Below are positions 44,915 to 53,075 of a DNA stretch of 53,816 bases, one piece after another. Source of the DNA: CAZJFH01 sp964545205 (GTDB taxonomy: Bacteria; Pseudomonadota; Alphaproteobacteria; Rhodospirillales; Magnetospirillaceae). The number at the start of each line of letters is the position of its first letter. The stretch's first letter is position 1. The translations under genes were made by a program, and so were the position numbers. The DNA lies in NCBI GenBank assembly GCA_964545205.1, contig CAZJFH010000032.1, forward strand, positions 1 to 53,816, read 5' to 3'. The notes under the pieces were generated by a model, which had not been told where the DNA came from, did not search any database, and worked only from the letters and a program-made list of their open reading frames with translations.

Positions 44915-45601
44915 TCAAGGGCATATGCGGTCGCCGCCCCCAAGGCGCACCCCCTGCATCCGCGCCCGGATCACCGCCGCCCGCCTGCTGATATGGGCGG
45001 TCGGGCGCGATGCGGAATAGAGGCGCGGATTGGGCAGCACGGCGGCGAGCAGAGCGGCCTCGCGCAGGCTCAACGACCTGGCCGGCTTGCCGAAATGGTG
45101 GCGCGCCGCAGCCTCGGCGCCGTAGACGCCGGCGTCCCACTCGGCGACGTTGAGATAGGCCTCGAGGATGCGCCGCTTCGGCCACAGCGCCTCCATCGCG
45201 ACGGTCGGCCACGCCTCGATCACCTTGCGCACGCCGCCGCCGCCCGGCCACAGGAACAGGTTCTTGGCGGTCTGCTGGCTGATCGTGCTGGCGCCGCGCA
45301 GGCGCTCGCCGTCGATCCAGTCCGCGACGGCGTTCTTCATCTCGCGGAAGTCGAAGCCCCAGTGAGCGCAGAAGCGCGCGTCCTCCGAGGCGATCACCGC
45401 ACGCACCAGGTTGGGCGAGATGGCCGCCAGCGGCTCCCAGTCGCGGCTCCAGCCGGCGCCCTCGAACAGGCGGATCACCATCAGCGGCGTGCCGGGGATC
45501 GGCACGAAGCGGAAGACGGCCAGATAGACGAGGGGAAGCGCGACGACGATCACCAGCAGCGCCAGGACCAGGCGGCGGAGCAGGCGGCGCAGGCGTTTCA
45601 C
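44915..45601 (-). CDS. mtgA: Monofunctional biosynthetic peptidoglycan transglycosylase
   Basis: Membrane-anchored GT51 enzyme polymerising lipid II glycan strands. 228 residues from GTG 45601 (MKRLRRLLRRLVLALLVIVV), giving a normal basic N-terminus plus one transmembrane helix; the frame is open to 45682 but the extra part is encoded by an intergenic repeat. Catalytic Glu in ASEDARFCAHWGFDF; GASTISQQTAKNLFL and RRILEAYLNVAEWDAGVYG are family signatures. Stands alone between gpmI and rsmD. Confidence 0.93.
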   Translation of the reverse strand: MKRLRRLLRRLVLALLVIVVALPLVYLAVFRFVPIPGTPLMVIRLFEGAGWSRDWEPLAAISPNLVRAVIASEDARFCAHWGFDFREMKNAVADWIDGERLRGASTISQQTAKNLFLWPGGGGVRKVIEAWPTVAMEALWPKRRILEAYLNVAEWDAGVYGAEAAARHHFGKPARSLSLREAALLAAVLPNPRLYSASRPTAHISRRAAVIRARMQGVRLGGGDRICP

Positions 45602-45687
45602 TTGACGGCCCTCTCCCGCTTGCCGGAGGGTGAGGGCGGCGCATCCGGCCGTGCCGCCTCGATTCCCAGGCGCGGCCCCCACCCCGA

Positions 45688-45711
45688 CCCTCCCCCGCGG
45701 GCGGGGGAGGG
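45688..45711. repeat. intergenic GC palindrome
   Basis: Perfect 11-bp arms CCCTCCCCCGC/GCGGGGGAGGG around GG, between rsmD and mtgA. Same family as the pair at 48757-48911; a degenerate relative starts at 45604. Confidence 0.75.
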
Positions 45712-45722
45712 AGGAAGCACGA

Positions 45723-46265
45723 TCACCATCGCAGGAACACGAACCGCGCCGCGCCGACGATCCGTTCCTCCTCGATCGCGAATCCGTCCGGCGCCTCGAA
45801 CGGCTCCTTGGCGGCGACCTCGACCACCGCCAGGGCGTCGGGCGCCAGCCAGCCTTGGCGGCGCAAGGCCTCCAGGCACGGCCCCGCCAGTCCGGAGGCG
45901 TAGGGCGGGTCGAGCAAGGCCAGGCCGCAGGGCCGCGGCGCCGGCGGCGGGCGGGTGGCGTCGGCGCGGACGACCGTGGCGGCGTTCGTTTCGCCGAGGG
46001 AACGAAGCGTCTGGTCGATCAGCGCGGCGGTCGGGCCGTGACGCTCGATGAAGAACACCGGCGCGGCGCCCCGCGACAGCGCCTCGAGCCCGAGACCGCC
46101 CGAGCCGGCGAAGGCGTCGACGACGGCGAGGCCGTCGAAGTCGACCCAGCGGTGGGCGAGCATGTTGAACAGGGTCTCGCGGGCGCGGTCGGCGGTCGGC
46201 CGGGTGTCGCGGCCGGGCGGCGCGGCGATGGCGCGGCCCCTATGCCTTCCGCCGACGATTCGCAT
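45723..46265 (-). CDS. rsmD: 16S rRNA (guanine(966)-N(2))-methyltransferase
   Basis: 180 residues. Entry MRIVGGRHRGRAIAAPPGRD and TRPTADRARETLFNML are RsmD hallmarks. SAM-binding DAFAGSGGLGLEALSRGA and catalytic motif IV LLDPPYASG are intact. The start at 46265 lies inside the preceding pseudouridine synthase gene (26-bp overlap), so they are translationally coupled rRNA-modification genes. Confidence 0.95.
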   Translation of the reverse strand: MRIVGGRHRGRAIAAPPGRDTRPTADRARETLFNMLAHRWVDFDGLAVVDAFAGSGGLGLEALSRGAAPVFFIERHGPTAALIDQTLRSLGETNAATVVRADATRPPPAPRPCGLALLDPPYASGLAGPCLEALRRQGWLAPDALAVVEVAAKEPFEAPDGFAIEEERIVGAARFVFLRW

Positions 46266-47037
46266 TCTGTTTCGTGCCCTGGCCGGCGACGTCGGCCTTG
46301 CCGAGCTGCTCGCGCACCACCTTGCCGACGACCTCCTCGACCTGGCCGGGCAGCAGCTGGCCGAGCTGGAACGGGCCGTAGGCGACGCGGATCAGCCGGG
46401 AGACCGGCCAGCCGAGATGCTCCATCACCTTGCGGATCTCGCGGTTCTTGCCCTCGCGCAAGCTGACGGTCAGCCAGGCGTTGGCGCCCTGCTGGCGGTC
46501 GAGCGCCGCCTTGATCGGGCCGTAGGCGACGCCGTCGACGGTCACCCCCTTCTCGAGCGCCGGCAGCCGCGCCGGGTCGACATGGCCGTGCACGCGCACC
46601 CGGTAGCGGCGGACCCAGCCGGTGGCCGGCAGCTCCAGGCGCCGCGCCAGGGCGCCGTCGTTGGTCAGCAGCAGCAGGCCCTCGGAATTGAGGTCGAGGC
46701 GGCCGACCGAGATCACCCGCGGCATGGTCTCGGGCAGGCGCTCGAACACCGTCGGCCGGCCCTGCGGGTCGCGATGGGTGGTGACCAAACCGGCCGGCTT
46801 GTGGTAGCGCCACAGCCGCGAATGTTCCGGCTCGGCAACGGGCTTGCCGTCGACGAGGATCACGTCGGCCTCGGTCACCGTGGTGCCGGGCTCGGCGATC
46901 ACGCGGCCGTTGACGGCGACGCGGCCCTCGGCGATCCAGCGCTCGGCCTCGCGGCGCGAGCACAGCCCGGCGCGGGCCAGGCGCTTGGCGATGCGCTCGC
47001 CCTTTTCGGGGCCGGCGTTTTCGGGAGTCTCGGTCAT
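46240..47037 (-). CDS. Pseudouridine synthase, RsuA/RluB family
   Basis: 265 residues from ATG 47037 (MTETPENAGPEKGERIAKRL). N-terminal S4 RNA-binding domain (AKRLARAGLCSRREAERWIA), then the catalytic domain with Asp in VGRLDLNSEGLLLLTNDG and REGKNREIRKVMEHLGWPV. The C-terminal end is basic (NRRRKA). Most like RluB (23S rRNA position 2605), but RsuA/RluE/RluF cannot be excluded by eye. Its ATG overlaps the upstream amidotransferase stop by 4 bp. Confidence 0.93.
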   Translation of the reverse strand: MTETPENAGPEKGERIAKRLARAGLCSRREAERWIAEGRVAVNGRVIAEPGTTVTEADVILVDGKPVAEPEHSRLWRYHKPAGLVTTHRDPQGRPTVFERLPETMPRVISVGRLDLNSEGLLLLTNDGALARRLELPATGWVRRYRVRVHGHVDPARLPALEKGVTVDGVAYGPIKAALDRQQGANAWLTVSLREGKNREIRKVMEHLGWPVSRLIRVAYGPFQLGQLLPGQVEEVVGKVVREQLGKADVAGQGTKQNANRRRKA

Positions 47038-47750
47038 CTGCGGCAGGCCTCGACGAAGGCGGTCATGATGGCGACGTCGGCCGGGCCGATGCCGTATTCC
47101 GGGTGCCACTGCACGCCGAGGCAGAACCGCTTGCCCGGCACCTCGATGCCCTCGACCACCCCGTCGGGGGCCACGGCGTCGACGACGGCGCCGGGGGCGA
47201 CGTCCTTGACCGCCTGGTGATGGGCCGAGTTGACGGCGATGCGCGAAGCACCGACGATGCGGTGGAGCAGGGTGCCCGCGGCGACGGTCACGTCGTGGCC
47301 GGGCTCGGTGCGCGGATTGGGCTGCTCGTGCGCGAGGCAGCCCGCGACCTCGTCGGGGATGTGCTGGATCAGCGTGCCGCCGAGCACCACGTTGAGCAGC
47401 TGCTGGCCGCCGCAGATGCCGAGGATCGGCATGTCGCGCGCCAGCGCGCCGCGCACCACCGCCAGCTCGAATTCGGTGCGCCGGGCCTTCAGCCTGACGG
47501 TGTCGTGGCGGGTCGCGGCGCCGAACAGCGCCGGGTCGACGTCGAAGGCGCCGCCGGTGACCAGCAGCCCGTCGAGGCGGTCGAGGCAGGCCTCGGCCAG
47601 GTCCGGCAGGTGCGGCAGCATCACCGGCAGCCCGCCGGCGGCGGCCACCGAATCGGCGTAGTTCTGGCGCAGCGCGTACCACGGCAGCTTCGAGTAGCCG
47701 CCGGGTTCCTCGCTGTCGAGGGTGATGCCGATGACGGGGATGCGGTTCAT
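47034..47750 (-). CDS. Class I glutamine amidotransferase, gamma-glutamyl-gamma-aminobutyrate hydrolase type
   Basis: 238 residues from ATG 47750 (MNRIPVIGITLDSEEPGGYS). Peptidase C26 fold: nucleophile Cys in ILGICGGQQLLNVVLGG and the His-Glu pair in LGVQWHPEYG. GGYSKLPWYALRQNYADSVA and LLVTGGAFDVDP match the PuuD group, which hydrolyses gamma-glutamyl amides. There are no putrescine genes around, so the substrate is open. Couples by ATGA overlap to the pseudouridine synthase gene. Confidence 0.88.
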   Translation of the reverse strand: MNRIPVIGITLDSEEPGGYSKLPWYALRQNYADSVAAAGGLPVMLPHLPDLAEACLDRLDGLLVTGGAFDVDPALFGAATRHDTVRLKARRTEFELAVVRGALARDMPILGICGGQQLLNVVLGGTLIQHIPDEVAGCLAHEQPNPRTEPGHDVTVAAGTLLHRIVGASRIAVNSAHHQAVKDVAPGAVVDAVAPDGVVEGIEVPGKRFCLGVQWHPEYGIGPADVAIMTAFVEACRR

Positions 47751-47853
47751 GGCGGCGCACTGTAGAGAGGTTGCGGGCGGGGCGCAACGAGGCCGGTGGC
47801 GCCGGCTCTGAAACCTTCTTGAACGGGCCGGGACGGCGGCGTAAGCCTTGGCG

Positions 47854-48735
47854 ATGACCGCGCTCTCGCCCGCCGCCACCGGCAGTCTCTACGCCCTGCT
47901 CGCCTATGGCAGCTGGGGGCTGCTGCCGCTGTACTGGAAGGCGCTGGGCGGGGTCGAGGCGCCGACGATCCTGGCGCATCGGGTGCTGTGGTCGCTGGGA
48001 TTCCTGGCGCTGCTGCTGATGATGCGGCGGACGCCGGCGACGCTGCCGCTCGACCGGCGGGCGCTGAGGCTGCTGCTGGTCTCGGGCCTGCTGATCGGCG
48101 GCAACTGGCTGATCTACATCTGGGCGGTCAATGCCGGCCGGGTGCTGGAGACCAGCCTGGGCTACTTCATCAATCCGCTGGTCAACGTGCTGCTCGGCCG
48201 GCTGTTCCTCGGCGAGCGGCTGCGGCCGCGCCAGCGCCTGGCGGTCGCCTTGGCGGCGCTGGGCGTCGCCGGGCTGGCGGTCGGGGCCGAGGGCGTGCCG
48301 TGGGTGGCGCTGAGCCTGGCGCTGTCCTTCGGCTTCTACGGCCTGCTGCGCAAGCTGCGCCCGGTCGACCCGCTGGCCGGGCTGGCGGTCGAGACCGGGC
48401 TGATGGCGCCGCTGGCGCTGGCCTGGCTGTTCCTCGCCCCGGCGCCGGTGGGCGACACCGGCGCCGACGCGGCGCTGCTGGCCGGCGCCGGGATCGTCAC
48501 CGCGCTGCCGCTGATCTGGTTCGCCGCCGCCGCCGCAAGGCTGCGCCTGACGACGCTGGGCTTCTTCCAGTACATGGCGCCGAGCCTCCATTTCCTGCTC
48601 GCCGTCTTCGCCTTCGGCGAACCGGTGCTGCCGGTGCACGCCTTCACCTTCGGCTGCATCTGGCTGGCCCTGGCCCTCTACGCCCAGGACGGCTGGACCG
48701 TTGCGCGGGCGGAACGGGCGGCGAGGGTGGGTTGA
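47854..48735 (+). CDS. rarD: RarD family EamA/DMT permease
   Basis: 293 residues, about ten transmembrane helices. ATG 47854 (MTALSPAATGSLYALLAYGS). RarD markers are YGSWGLLPLYWKALGGV, LAHRVLWSL, GGNWLIYIWAVN and ETSLGYFINPLVNVLLG. The substrate is unknown for most members. Divergent from the amidotransferase gene (103-bp gap) and convergent with the sensor kinase. Confidence 0.93.
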   Translation: MTALSPAATGSLYALLAYGSWGLLPLYWKALGGVEAPTILAHRVLWSLGFLALLLMMRRTPATLPLDRRALRLLLVSGLLIGGNWLIYIWAVNAGRVLETSLGYFINPLVNVLLGRLFLGERLRPRQRLAVALAALGVAGLAVGAEGVPWVALSLALSFGFYGLLRKLRPVDPLAGLAVETGLMAPLALAWLFLAPAPVGDTGADAALLAGAGIVTALPLIWFAAAAARLRLTTLGFFQYMAPSLHFLLAVFAFGEPVLPVHAFTFGCIWLALALYAQDGWTVARAERAARVG

Positions 48736-48756
48736 CCATCTTGGCGCTCAGTCAAA

Positions 48757-48911
48757 CTCCCTCTCCCGCCGGCGGGAGAGGGGCGGGGTGAGGGTGGCTT
48801 ACGGCCGAAGGCCGGAAAAGAACGCTTTATCAGGCGCCTACGGCGCCGACACCCTCACCCTCCCCACCGCTCCGCGATGGGTCTCCTCCCTCTCCCGCAG
48901 GCGGGAGAGGG
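48757..48911. repeat. pair of GC palindromes between convergent genes
   Basis: First palindrome 48759-48782 (12-bp arms CCCTCTCCCGCC/GGCGGGAGAGGG, no loop) followed by GGGTGAGGGTGG; second 48888-48911 (11-bp arms) preceded by the inverse CACCCTCACCCTCC. The pair is in mirror orientation and would serve as terminators for both rarD and the kinase. Confidence 0.8.
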
Positions 48912-48929
48912 CGCCGCGCTCCGGTGCGC

Positions 48930-50573
48930 TCACGCCGCCGGCAGCGTCACCGTGAAGATCGCGCCGCCTTCGGGGCGGTTGTCGGCGCGGATGGTGCCGC
49001 CGTGGGCCTCGACGATCTGTTTGGAGATCGACAGGCCGAGGCCGGAATGGGTGCCGAACTTCTCGGCCTGCGGGCGCTCGGAGTAGAAGCGCGCGAAGAT
49101 GGCGTCGAGCTTGTTGTCGGGGATGCCGGGGCCGTCGTCGGCGACCGTGACGACCACCGCGCCGCCGCGGCGGCGGCCGCTCAGGCGGATGGTGCCGCCG
49201 GGCGGGCTGAACGAGATCGCGTTGCCGATCAGGTTGCGCAGCACCTGGACCAGCCGGCCTTCGAGTCCGGCGACGCGCAAGGGATCGCCCTCGGGCAGGT
49301 CGACGGCGAAGGCGAGGCCGTCGGCGGTCGAGCGGTAGACCTCGGCCAGGGCGGCGATCATGCCGGCGAGATCGACCGGCGCGCTTTCGGCCCGCGACAG
49401 CTCGGCGTCGAGGCGCGAGGCGTCGGAGATGTCGCTGATCAGCCGGTCGAGGCGCTGGACGTCGTCCTGGATGATCGCCATCAGCCGCTCGCGCTGGGCC
49501 GGATCCTTGACCACGGCGGCGGTCTCGACGGCGCTGCGCACCGAGGTCAGCGGGTTCTTGATCTCGTGGGCGACGTCGGCGGCGAAGGCCTCGACGGCGT
49601 CCACGCGCCGCCACAGCGCTTCCGTCATCTCGCGCAGCGCCGCCGACAGCTCGCCGATCTCGTCGCCGCGCCGCGACAGGTCGGGGATGTCGTGGCGCCG
49701 GCCGTGGCCGTGGCGGACGCGCTCGGCGGCCACCGCCAGGCGGCGCAGCGGCCGGCCGATCGTGCCGGCGAGATAGAGCGAGACCAGCACGGTGACGCCC
49801 AGCGCCACGGCGAACAGCTCGAGCACGGCGATGCGGATCTCGAACAGCGCCGCCTCGATCGCCTCGCCGCTGGAGGTCAGCATCACGGCGCCGACGATCT
49901 GCTTGTAGCGCTGCACCGGGATCGCCGCCGACAGCAGCAGGCCGCCGCCGTCGCGGGCGCGCAGCACCTGGGCGTGCTCGCCGCCCAGCGCGTCGATGAC
50001 CTCGGCGTAGTCGCCGGCGGTCTGGATCGGCTGCTCGGCGTAGACCGGCAGCACGCGGTCGGCTTCGAGCCACTGCAGCAGCCCGTCGTGCAGCCGCCGC
50101 AGCACCTCGACGACGCCGCCCGGCCCCGGCGGCGGCAGCGCCTCGACCTGGACCATGCCGCCGGGGCCGCGCAGCACGCGGCTGTCGGCGAGCAGGGTGC
50201 CGTCGACCGAGAACAGCCGCGCCCGCACCCCGGTCGGCTCGGCCAGGCGGCGGACCATCTGCGCCGCCGGCTCGCGCTGGAGCTGCAGGAACAGGCCGTC
50301 GTCCGACACCGCGCCCTCGCCGATCGCCGCGGCGAACATCTCCGCCTGCTGGCGCAGCGCCGTCAGGCCGGCCTCTATCAGGCCCTCGCGATAGCGGTCG
50401 AGATAGAGCAGGCCGACGACCAGGATCACCGGCGCCAGCAGGTTGACCGTGAGGATGCGCCGGGTCAGCGACCAGCCGAGCCGCGGCCGCGGCCGCAGCG
50501 GCGGCGGCCGGCGGCTCAGCGGCGGCGCCGGGCGGTCGAGGCGGTCGGGCGGCGCGGGATCACGCGGCGCCAT
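48930..50573 (-). CDS. chvG: ChvG-type sensor histidine kinase
   Basis: 547 residues from ATG 50573 (MAPRDPAPPDRLDRPAPPLS). Basic Pro-rich N-terminus, transmembrane helix (ILTVNLLAPVILVVGLLYLD), a periplasmic sensor of about 220 residues containing RARLFSVDGTLLADSRVL, second transmembrane segment (VLELFAVALGVTVLVSLYLA), HAMP, HisKA with the phospho-His in AADVAHEIKNPLTSVRSAVE, and HATPase (DDGPGIP, GLGLSISKQIVEAHGG). This is the ChvG/ExoS architecture, which responds to acid and envelope stress in rhizobia. It overlaps the chvI gene by 14 bp; no hprK gene follows, unlike the rhizobial locus. Confidence 0.88.
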   Translation of the reverse strand: MAPRDPAPPDRLDRPAPPLSRRPPPLRPRPRLGWSLTRRILTVNLLAPVILVVGLLYLDRYREGLIEAGLTALRQQAEMFAAAIGEGAVSDDGLFLQLQREPAAQMVRRLAEPTGVRARLFSVDGTLLADSRVLRGPGGMVQVEALPPPGPGGVVEVLRRLHDGLLQWLEADRVLPVYAEQPIQTAGDYAEVIDALGGEHAQVLRARDGGGLLLSAAIPVQRYKQIVGAVMLTSSGEAIEAALFEIRIAVLELFAVALGVTVLVSLYLAGTIGRPLRRLAVAAERVRHGHGRRHDIPDLSRRGDEIGELSAALREMTEALWRRVDAVEAFAADVAHEIKNPLTSVRSAVETAAVVKDPAQRERLMAIIQDDVQRLDRLISDISDASRLDAELSRAESAPVDLAGMIAALAEVYRSTADGLAFAVDLPEGDPLRVAGLEGRLVQVLRNLIGNAISFSPPGGTIRLSGRRRGGAVVVTVADDGPGIPDNKLDAIFARFYSERPQAEKFGTHSGLGLSISKQIVEAHGGTIRADNRPEGGAIFTVTLPAA

Positions 50574-51249
50574 CGCGGTAGCGGTAGCCGACGCCGTACA
50601 GGGTCTCGATATGGCCGAAATCGTCGTCGATCTCGCGGAACTTCTTGCGCAGCCGCTTGATGTGGCTGTCGATGGTGCGGTCGTCGACATAGATGTGCTC
50701 GCCATAGGCGGCGTCGATGAGCTGGTCGCGGCTCTTGACGTGGCCGGGGCGCTGGGCCAGCGCCTTGAGGATCAGGAACTCGGTCACCGTCAGGTCGACC
50801 GCCCGGCCCTTCCAGGTGCAGGCGTGGCGCACCGGGTCGAGCATCAGCTCGCCGCGCTGCAGCGGGCCCTCGCCCTCGCGGGCGGCGTCGGTGCGGCGCA
50901 GCAGGGTGCGGATGCGCTCGATCAGCAGCCGCTGCGAGAACGGCTTCTTGATGTAGTCGTCGGCGCCCATGCGCAGGCCGAGCAGCTCGTCGACCTCGTC
51001 GTCCTTCGAGGTCAGGAAGATGACCGGGATGGCGCTGTGCTTGCGCAGCCGCTGCAGCAGCTCCATGCCGTCCATGCGCGGCATCTTGATGTCGAGCACC
51101 GCGAGGTCGGCCGGCTGGCCGGTCAGGCCGCGCAGGGCCTCGGAGCCGTCGGAATAGGTGCGGACCTTGTAGCCCTCGGCCTCGAGCGCCATCGACACCG
51201 AGGCGAGGATGTTGCGGTCGTCGTCGACCAGGGCAATCGTGGCCGCCAT
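50560..51249 (-). CDS. chvI: ChvI-type response regulator (OmpR family)
   Basis: 229 residues. Receiver domain (IALVDDDRNILASVSMALEA; phospho-Asp in LAVLDIKMPRMDG; Lys in DDYIKKPFSQ) and C-terminal winged helix (VTEFLILKALAQRPGHVKSR, then DDRTIDSHIKRLRKKFREID and GVGYRY). Sequence runs such as FLTSKDDEVDELLGLRMGAD are ChvI-like. It precedes and overlaps chvG by 14 bp, so both are made from one transcript. Confidence 0.92.
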   Translation of the reverse strand: MAATIALVDDDRNILASVSMALEAEGYKVRTYSDGSEALRGLTGQPADLAVLDIKMPRMDGMELLQRLRKHSAIPVIFLTSKDDEVDELLGLRMGADDYIKKPFSQRLLIERIRTLLRRTDAAREGEGPLQRGELMLDPVRHACTWKGRAVDLTVTEFLILKALAQRPGHVKSRDQLIDAAYGEHIYVDDRTIDSHIKRLRKKFREIDDDFGHIETLYGVGYRYRDGAA

Positions 51250-51395
51250 TGCGATCCTCTGGAGTAGCGTGCCGCGCGAAGGTGGCGCCGCTTCGTGGCG
51301 GAATTATGGAGCCATGATGCCGCCGAAGTCTTCCCCAAAGGTTAAGGGCGCGGCGGCGCCGCCGCCGCGCCGCTTCCAGGGGCCGCGGGACGGCC

Positions 51396-51902
51396 CTAGT
51401 GCTTCATCTTCATGTTGCCGTGATCCGTGCCGCCCATCGAACCCATCGCGCCCATCGCGCCGACGCCCTTGACGTCGACCTGCACGGTGACCTCGCCGGC
51501 CTTGGCGAAGGTCAGGGTCAGCGGGAACGAGGCGCCTTCCTTCAGCGGCTCGTTCAGGCCCATGAACATGACGTGCAGGCCGCCCGGCTTGAGCTCGACC
51601 GTCTCGCCGGCCGGCAGCGGGATGGACTCGACCTGGCGCATCCTCATGACCTCGCCGTCCATCTTGTGGGTGTGCAGCTCGGCCTTCTTGGCGACCGGGG
51701 CGCTGGCGGCGACGATCGCGTCGGCCGCGGCGCCGCCGTTGACCACGGACATGAAGGCGGCGCCGTTGGCCGCGGCGCCGGCCGAGGCCCGCGCCCAGGC
51801 CGCCTTGATCGCGATGTCGCCGGAGGTGGCGTCGCCGGCCTGGGCGTCGCCGGCGACCAGGCCCAGCGCCGCGGCGCCGAGCAGGAAGGCCTTGATGTTC
51901 AT
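51396..51902 (-). CDS. PCuAC-type periplasmic copper chaperone
   Basis: 168 residues. Signal peptide (MNIKAFLLGAAALGLVAGDA). The Cu(I) site pattern H...M...HxM is visible: ELHTHKMDGEVMRMRQV, then GGLHVMFMGL. The Met/His-rich end MGAMGSMGGTDHGNMKMKH adds metal ligands. Such proteins deliver copper to the CuA or CuB centre of cytochrome oxidases, usually with a SCO protein; none lies here. ATG 51902 at a GGAGA site. The gene follows chvI but with 146 bp between, so it is likely separate. Confidence 0.92.
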   Translation of the reverse strand: MNIKAFLLGAAALGLVAGDAQAGDATSGDIAIKAAWARASAGAAANGAAFMSVVNGGAAADAIVAASAPVAKKAELHTHKMDGEVMRMRQVESIPLPAGETVELKPGGLHVMFMGLNEPLKEGASFPLTLTFAKAGEVTVQVDVKGVGAMGAMGSMGGTDHGNMKMKH

Positions 51903-52019
51903 GATCTCTCCTACCGCAGAAACAATATCCCGAGCGCAAGCTACAGCGACCCAAATGAGCGCGGAAGTTAACAATCCGTAAGACTTGACCGCCGCCGCGG
52001 GCGCCGCCACGCTGCGGCG

Positions 52020-52742
52020 ATGAGCGCGCCTCCCAAGATCCCGCACCGCCTGGCCGCCCGCCGGCTGATGCGCGGCGCCGTCAAGGCGGCGCTGGCCACC
52101 GCCATGGACGACGGCCGGCCCTACGTGTCGCTGGTGACGGTGGCGACGGCGCAGGACGGCAGCCCGCTGCTGCTGCTCTCGGGCCTCGCCGACCACACCC
52201 GCAACCTCGCCGCCGACCCGCGCGGCTCGCTGCTGTTCGACGGCACCGATGGCTACGACAACCCGCAGCAGGGGCCGCGGGTGAGCGTGCTCGGCCGGCT
52301 GGCGCCGACCGCCGAGCCCGGCCATCGCGCCCGCTTCCTGGCCCGCCACCCCGAGGCGGCGATGTATGCCGGATTCGGCGATTTCGCCTTCTGGCGCCTG
52401 GAGATGGAGCGGGCGCATCTGGTCGGCGGCTTCGCCCGCGCGGTGTGGCTCGAGGACCGGCTGGCCGTCGAGGCCGAGCCGGCGGCGCGCATGGCGGCGG
52501 CCGAGGAGTCGATCCTGGCGCACATGAACGCCGAGCATGGCGCGGCGATCGATCTCTATGCCCGGCGCCTGTGCGGCGCCGAGGGCGACGGCTGGCGCAT
52601 GGCCGGCATCGATCCCGACGGCTGCGACCTGATGCGCGACGGCCGCCGGCTGCGGCTCGACTTCGACGCGCCGGTCGACGGCCCGGAGGCCGCCCGCGCG
52701 GCGCTGGTCGCCCTCGCAACTGCGGTACGATCGGCGGAGTGA
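52020..52742 (+). CDS. HugZ-like heme/FMN-fold protein (pyridoxamine-phosphate-oxidase-like + DUF2470)
   Basis: 240 residues. The N-terminal split-barrel domain (ALATAMDDGRPYVSLVTVAT, LSGLADHTRNLAADPRGSLL) resembles pyridoxamine-phosphate oxidases; the C-terminal DUF2470 contains ILAHMNAEHGAAIDLYARRL. This combination occurs in HugZ heme oxygenases and in related proteins of unknown activity. The FGDFAFWRLEMERAHLVGGF stretch is family-typical. No heme-uptake genes are adjacent, so heme degradation is only possible. Plus strand, between the PCuAC and pckG genes. Confidence 0.85.
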   Translation: MSAPPKIPHRLAARRLMRGAVKAALATAMDDGRPYVSLVTVATAQDGSPLLLLSGLADHTRNLAADPRGSLLFDGTDGYDNPQQGPRVSVLGRLAPTAEPGHRARFLARHPEAAMYAGFGDFAFWRLEMERAHLVGGFARAVWLEDRLAVEAEPAARMAAAEESILAHMNAEHGAAIDLYARRLCGAEGDGWRMAGIDPDGCDLMRDGRRLRLDFDAPVDGPEAARAALVALATAVRSAE

Positions 52743-53075
52743 TACGCGTTTCGGCCATTGGTAAGGCCAATTTTGGCCCGAATCGCCGCCCACCGGCCGA
52801 TTGCGTCGCAGCAACCATGTCGCTATGGTGTGCCGTCCGTGCCGGAACGCCTGTCCGCTGTCCTGTCCGTCGTGACGGGAGGGCGACGCCGTTGCGGCGG
52901 GGCAAGAGTTGTTTTGGAATCTGGTCGAATTGTTTCAGCGCCTCCCGATGAGATCACGATCGCAATTCCCCGTTCGCCACGCCGCCGCAGCGGCCGGGGC
53001 GGCCGGGCGCGCGGCCGTGCGCCGCGCCCGCGCCTATCGGGATCACGAGTCCAAGCCTTTCGCATGGAGCAGCAG
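52743..53075. other. intergenic region upstream of pckG
   Basis: 333 bp. A palindrome GGCCAA-TT-TTGGCC lies at 52765-52778, 22 bp after the HugZ-like stop, without a T-run. The rest is mixed and contains no supported gene; no clear -35/-10 pair was found. A plus-strand leader for pckG is likely in its second half. Confidence 0.4.
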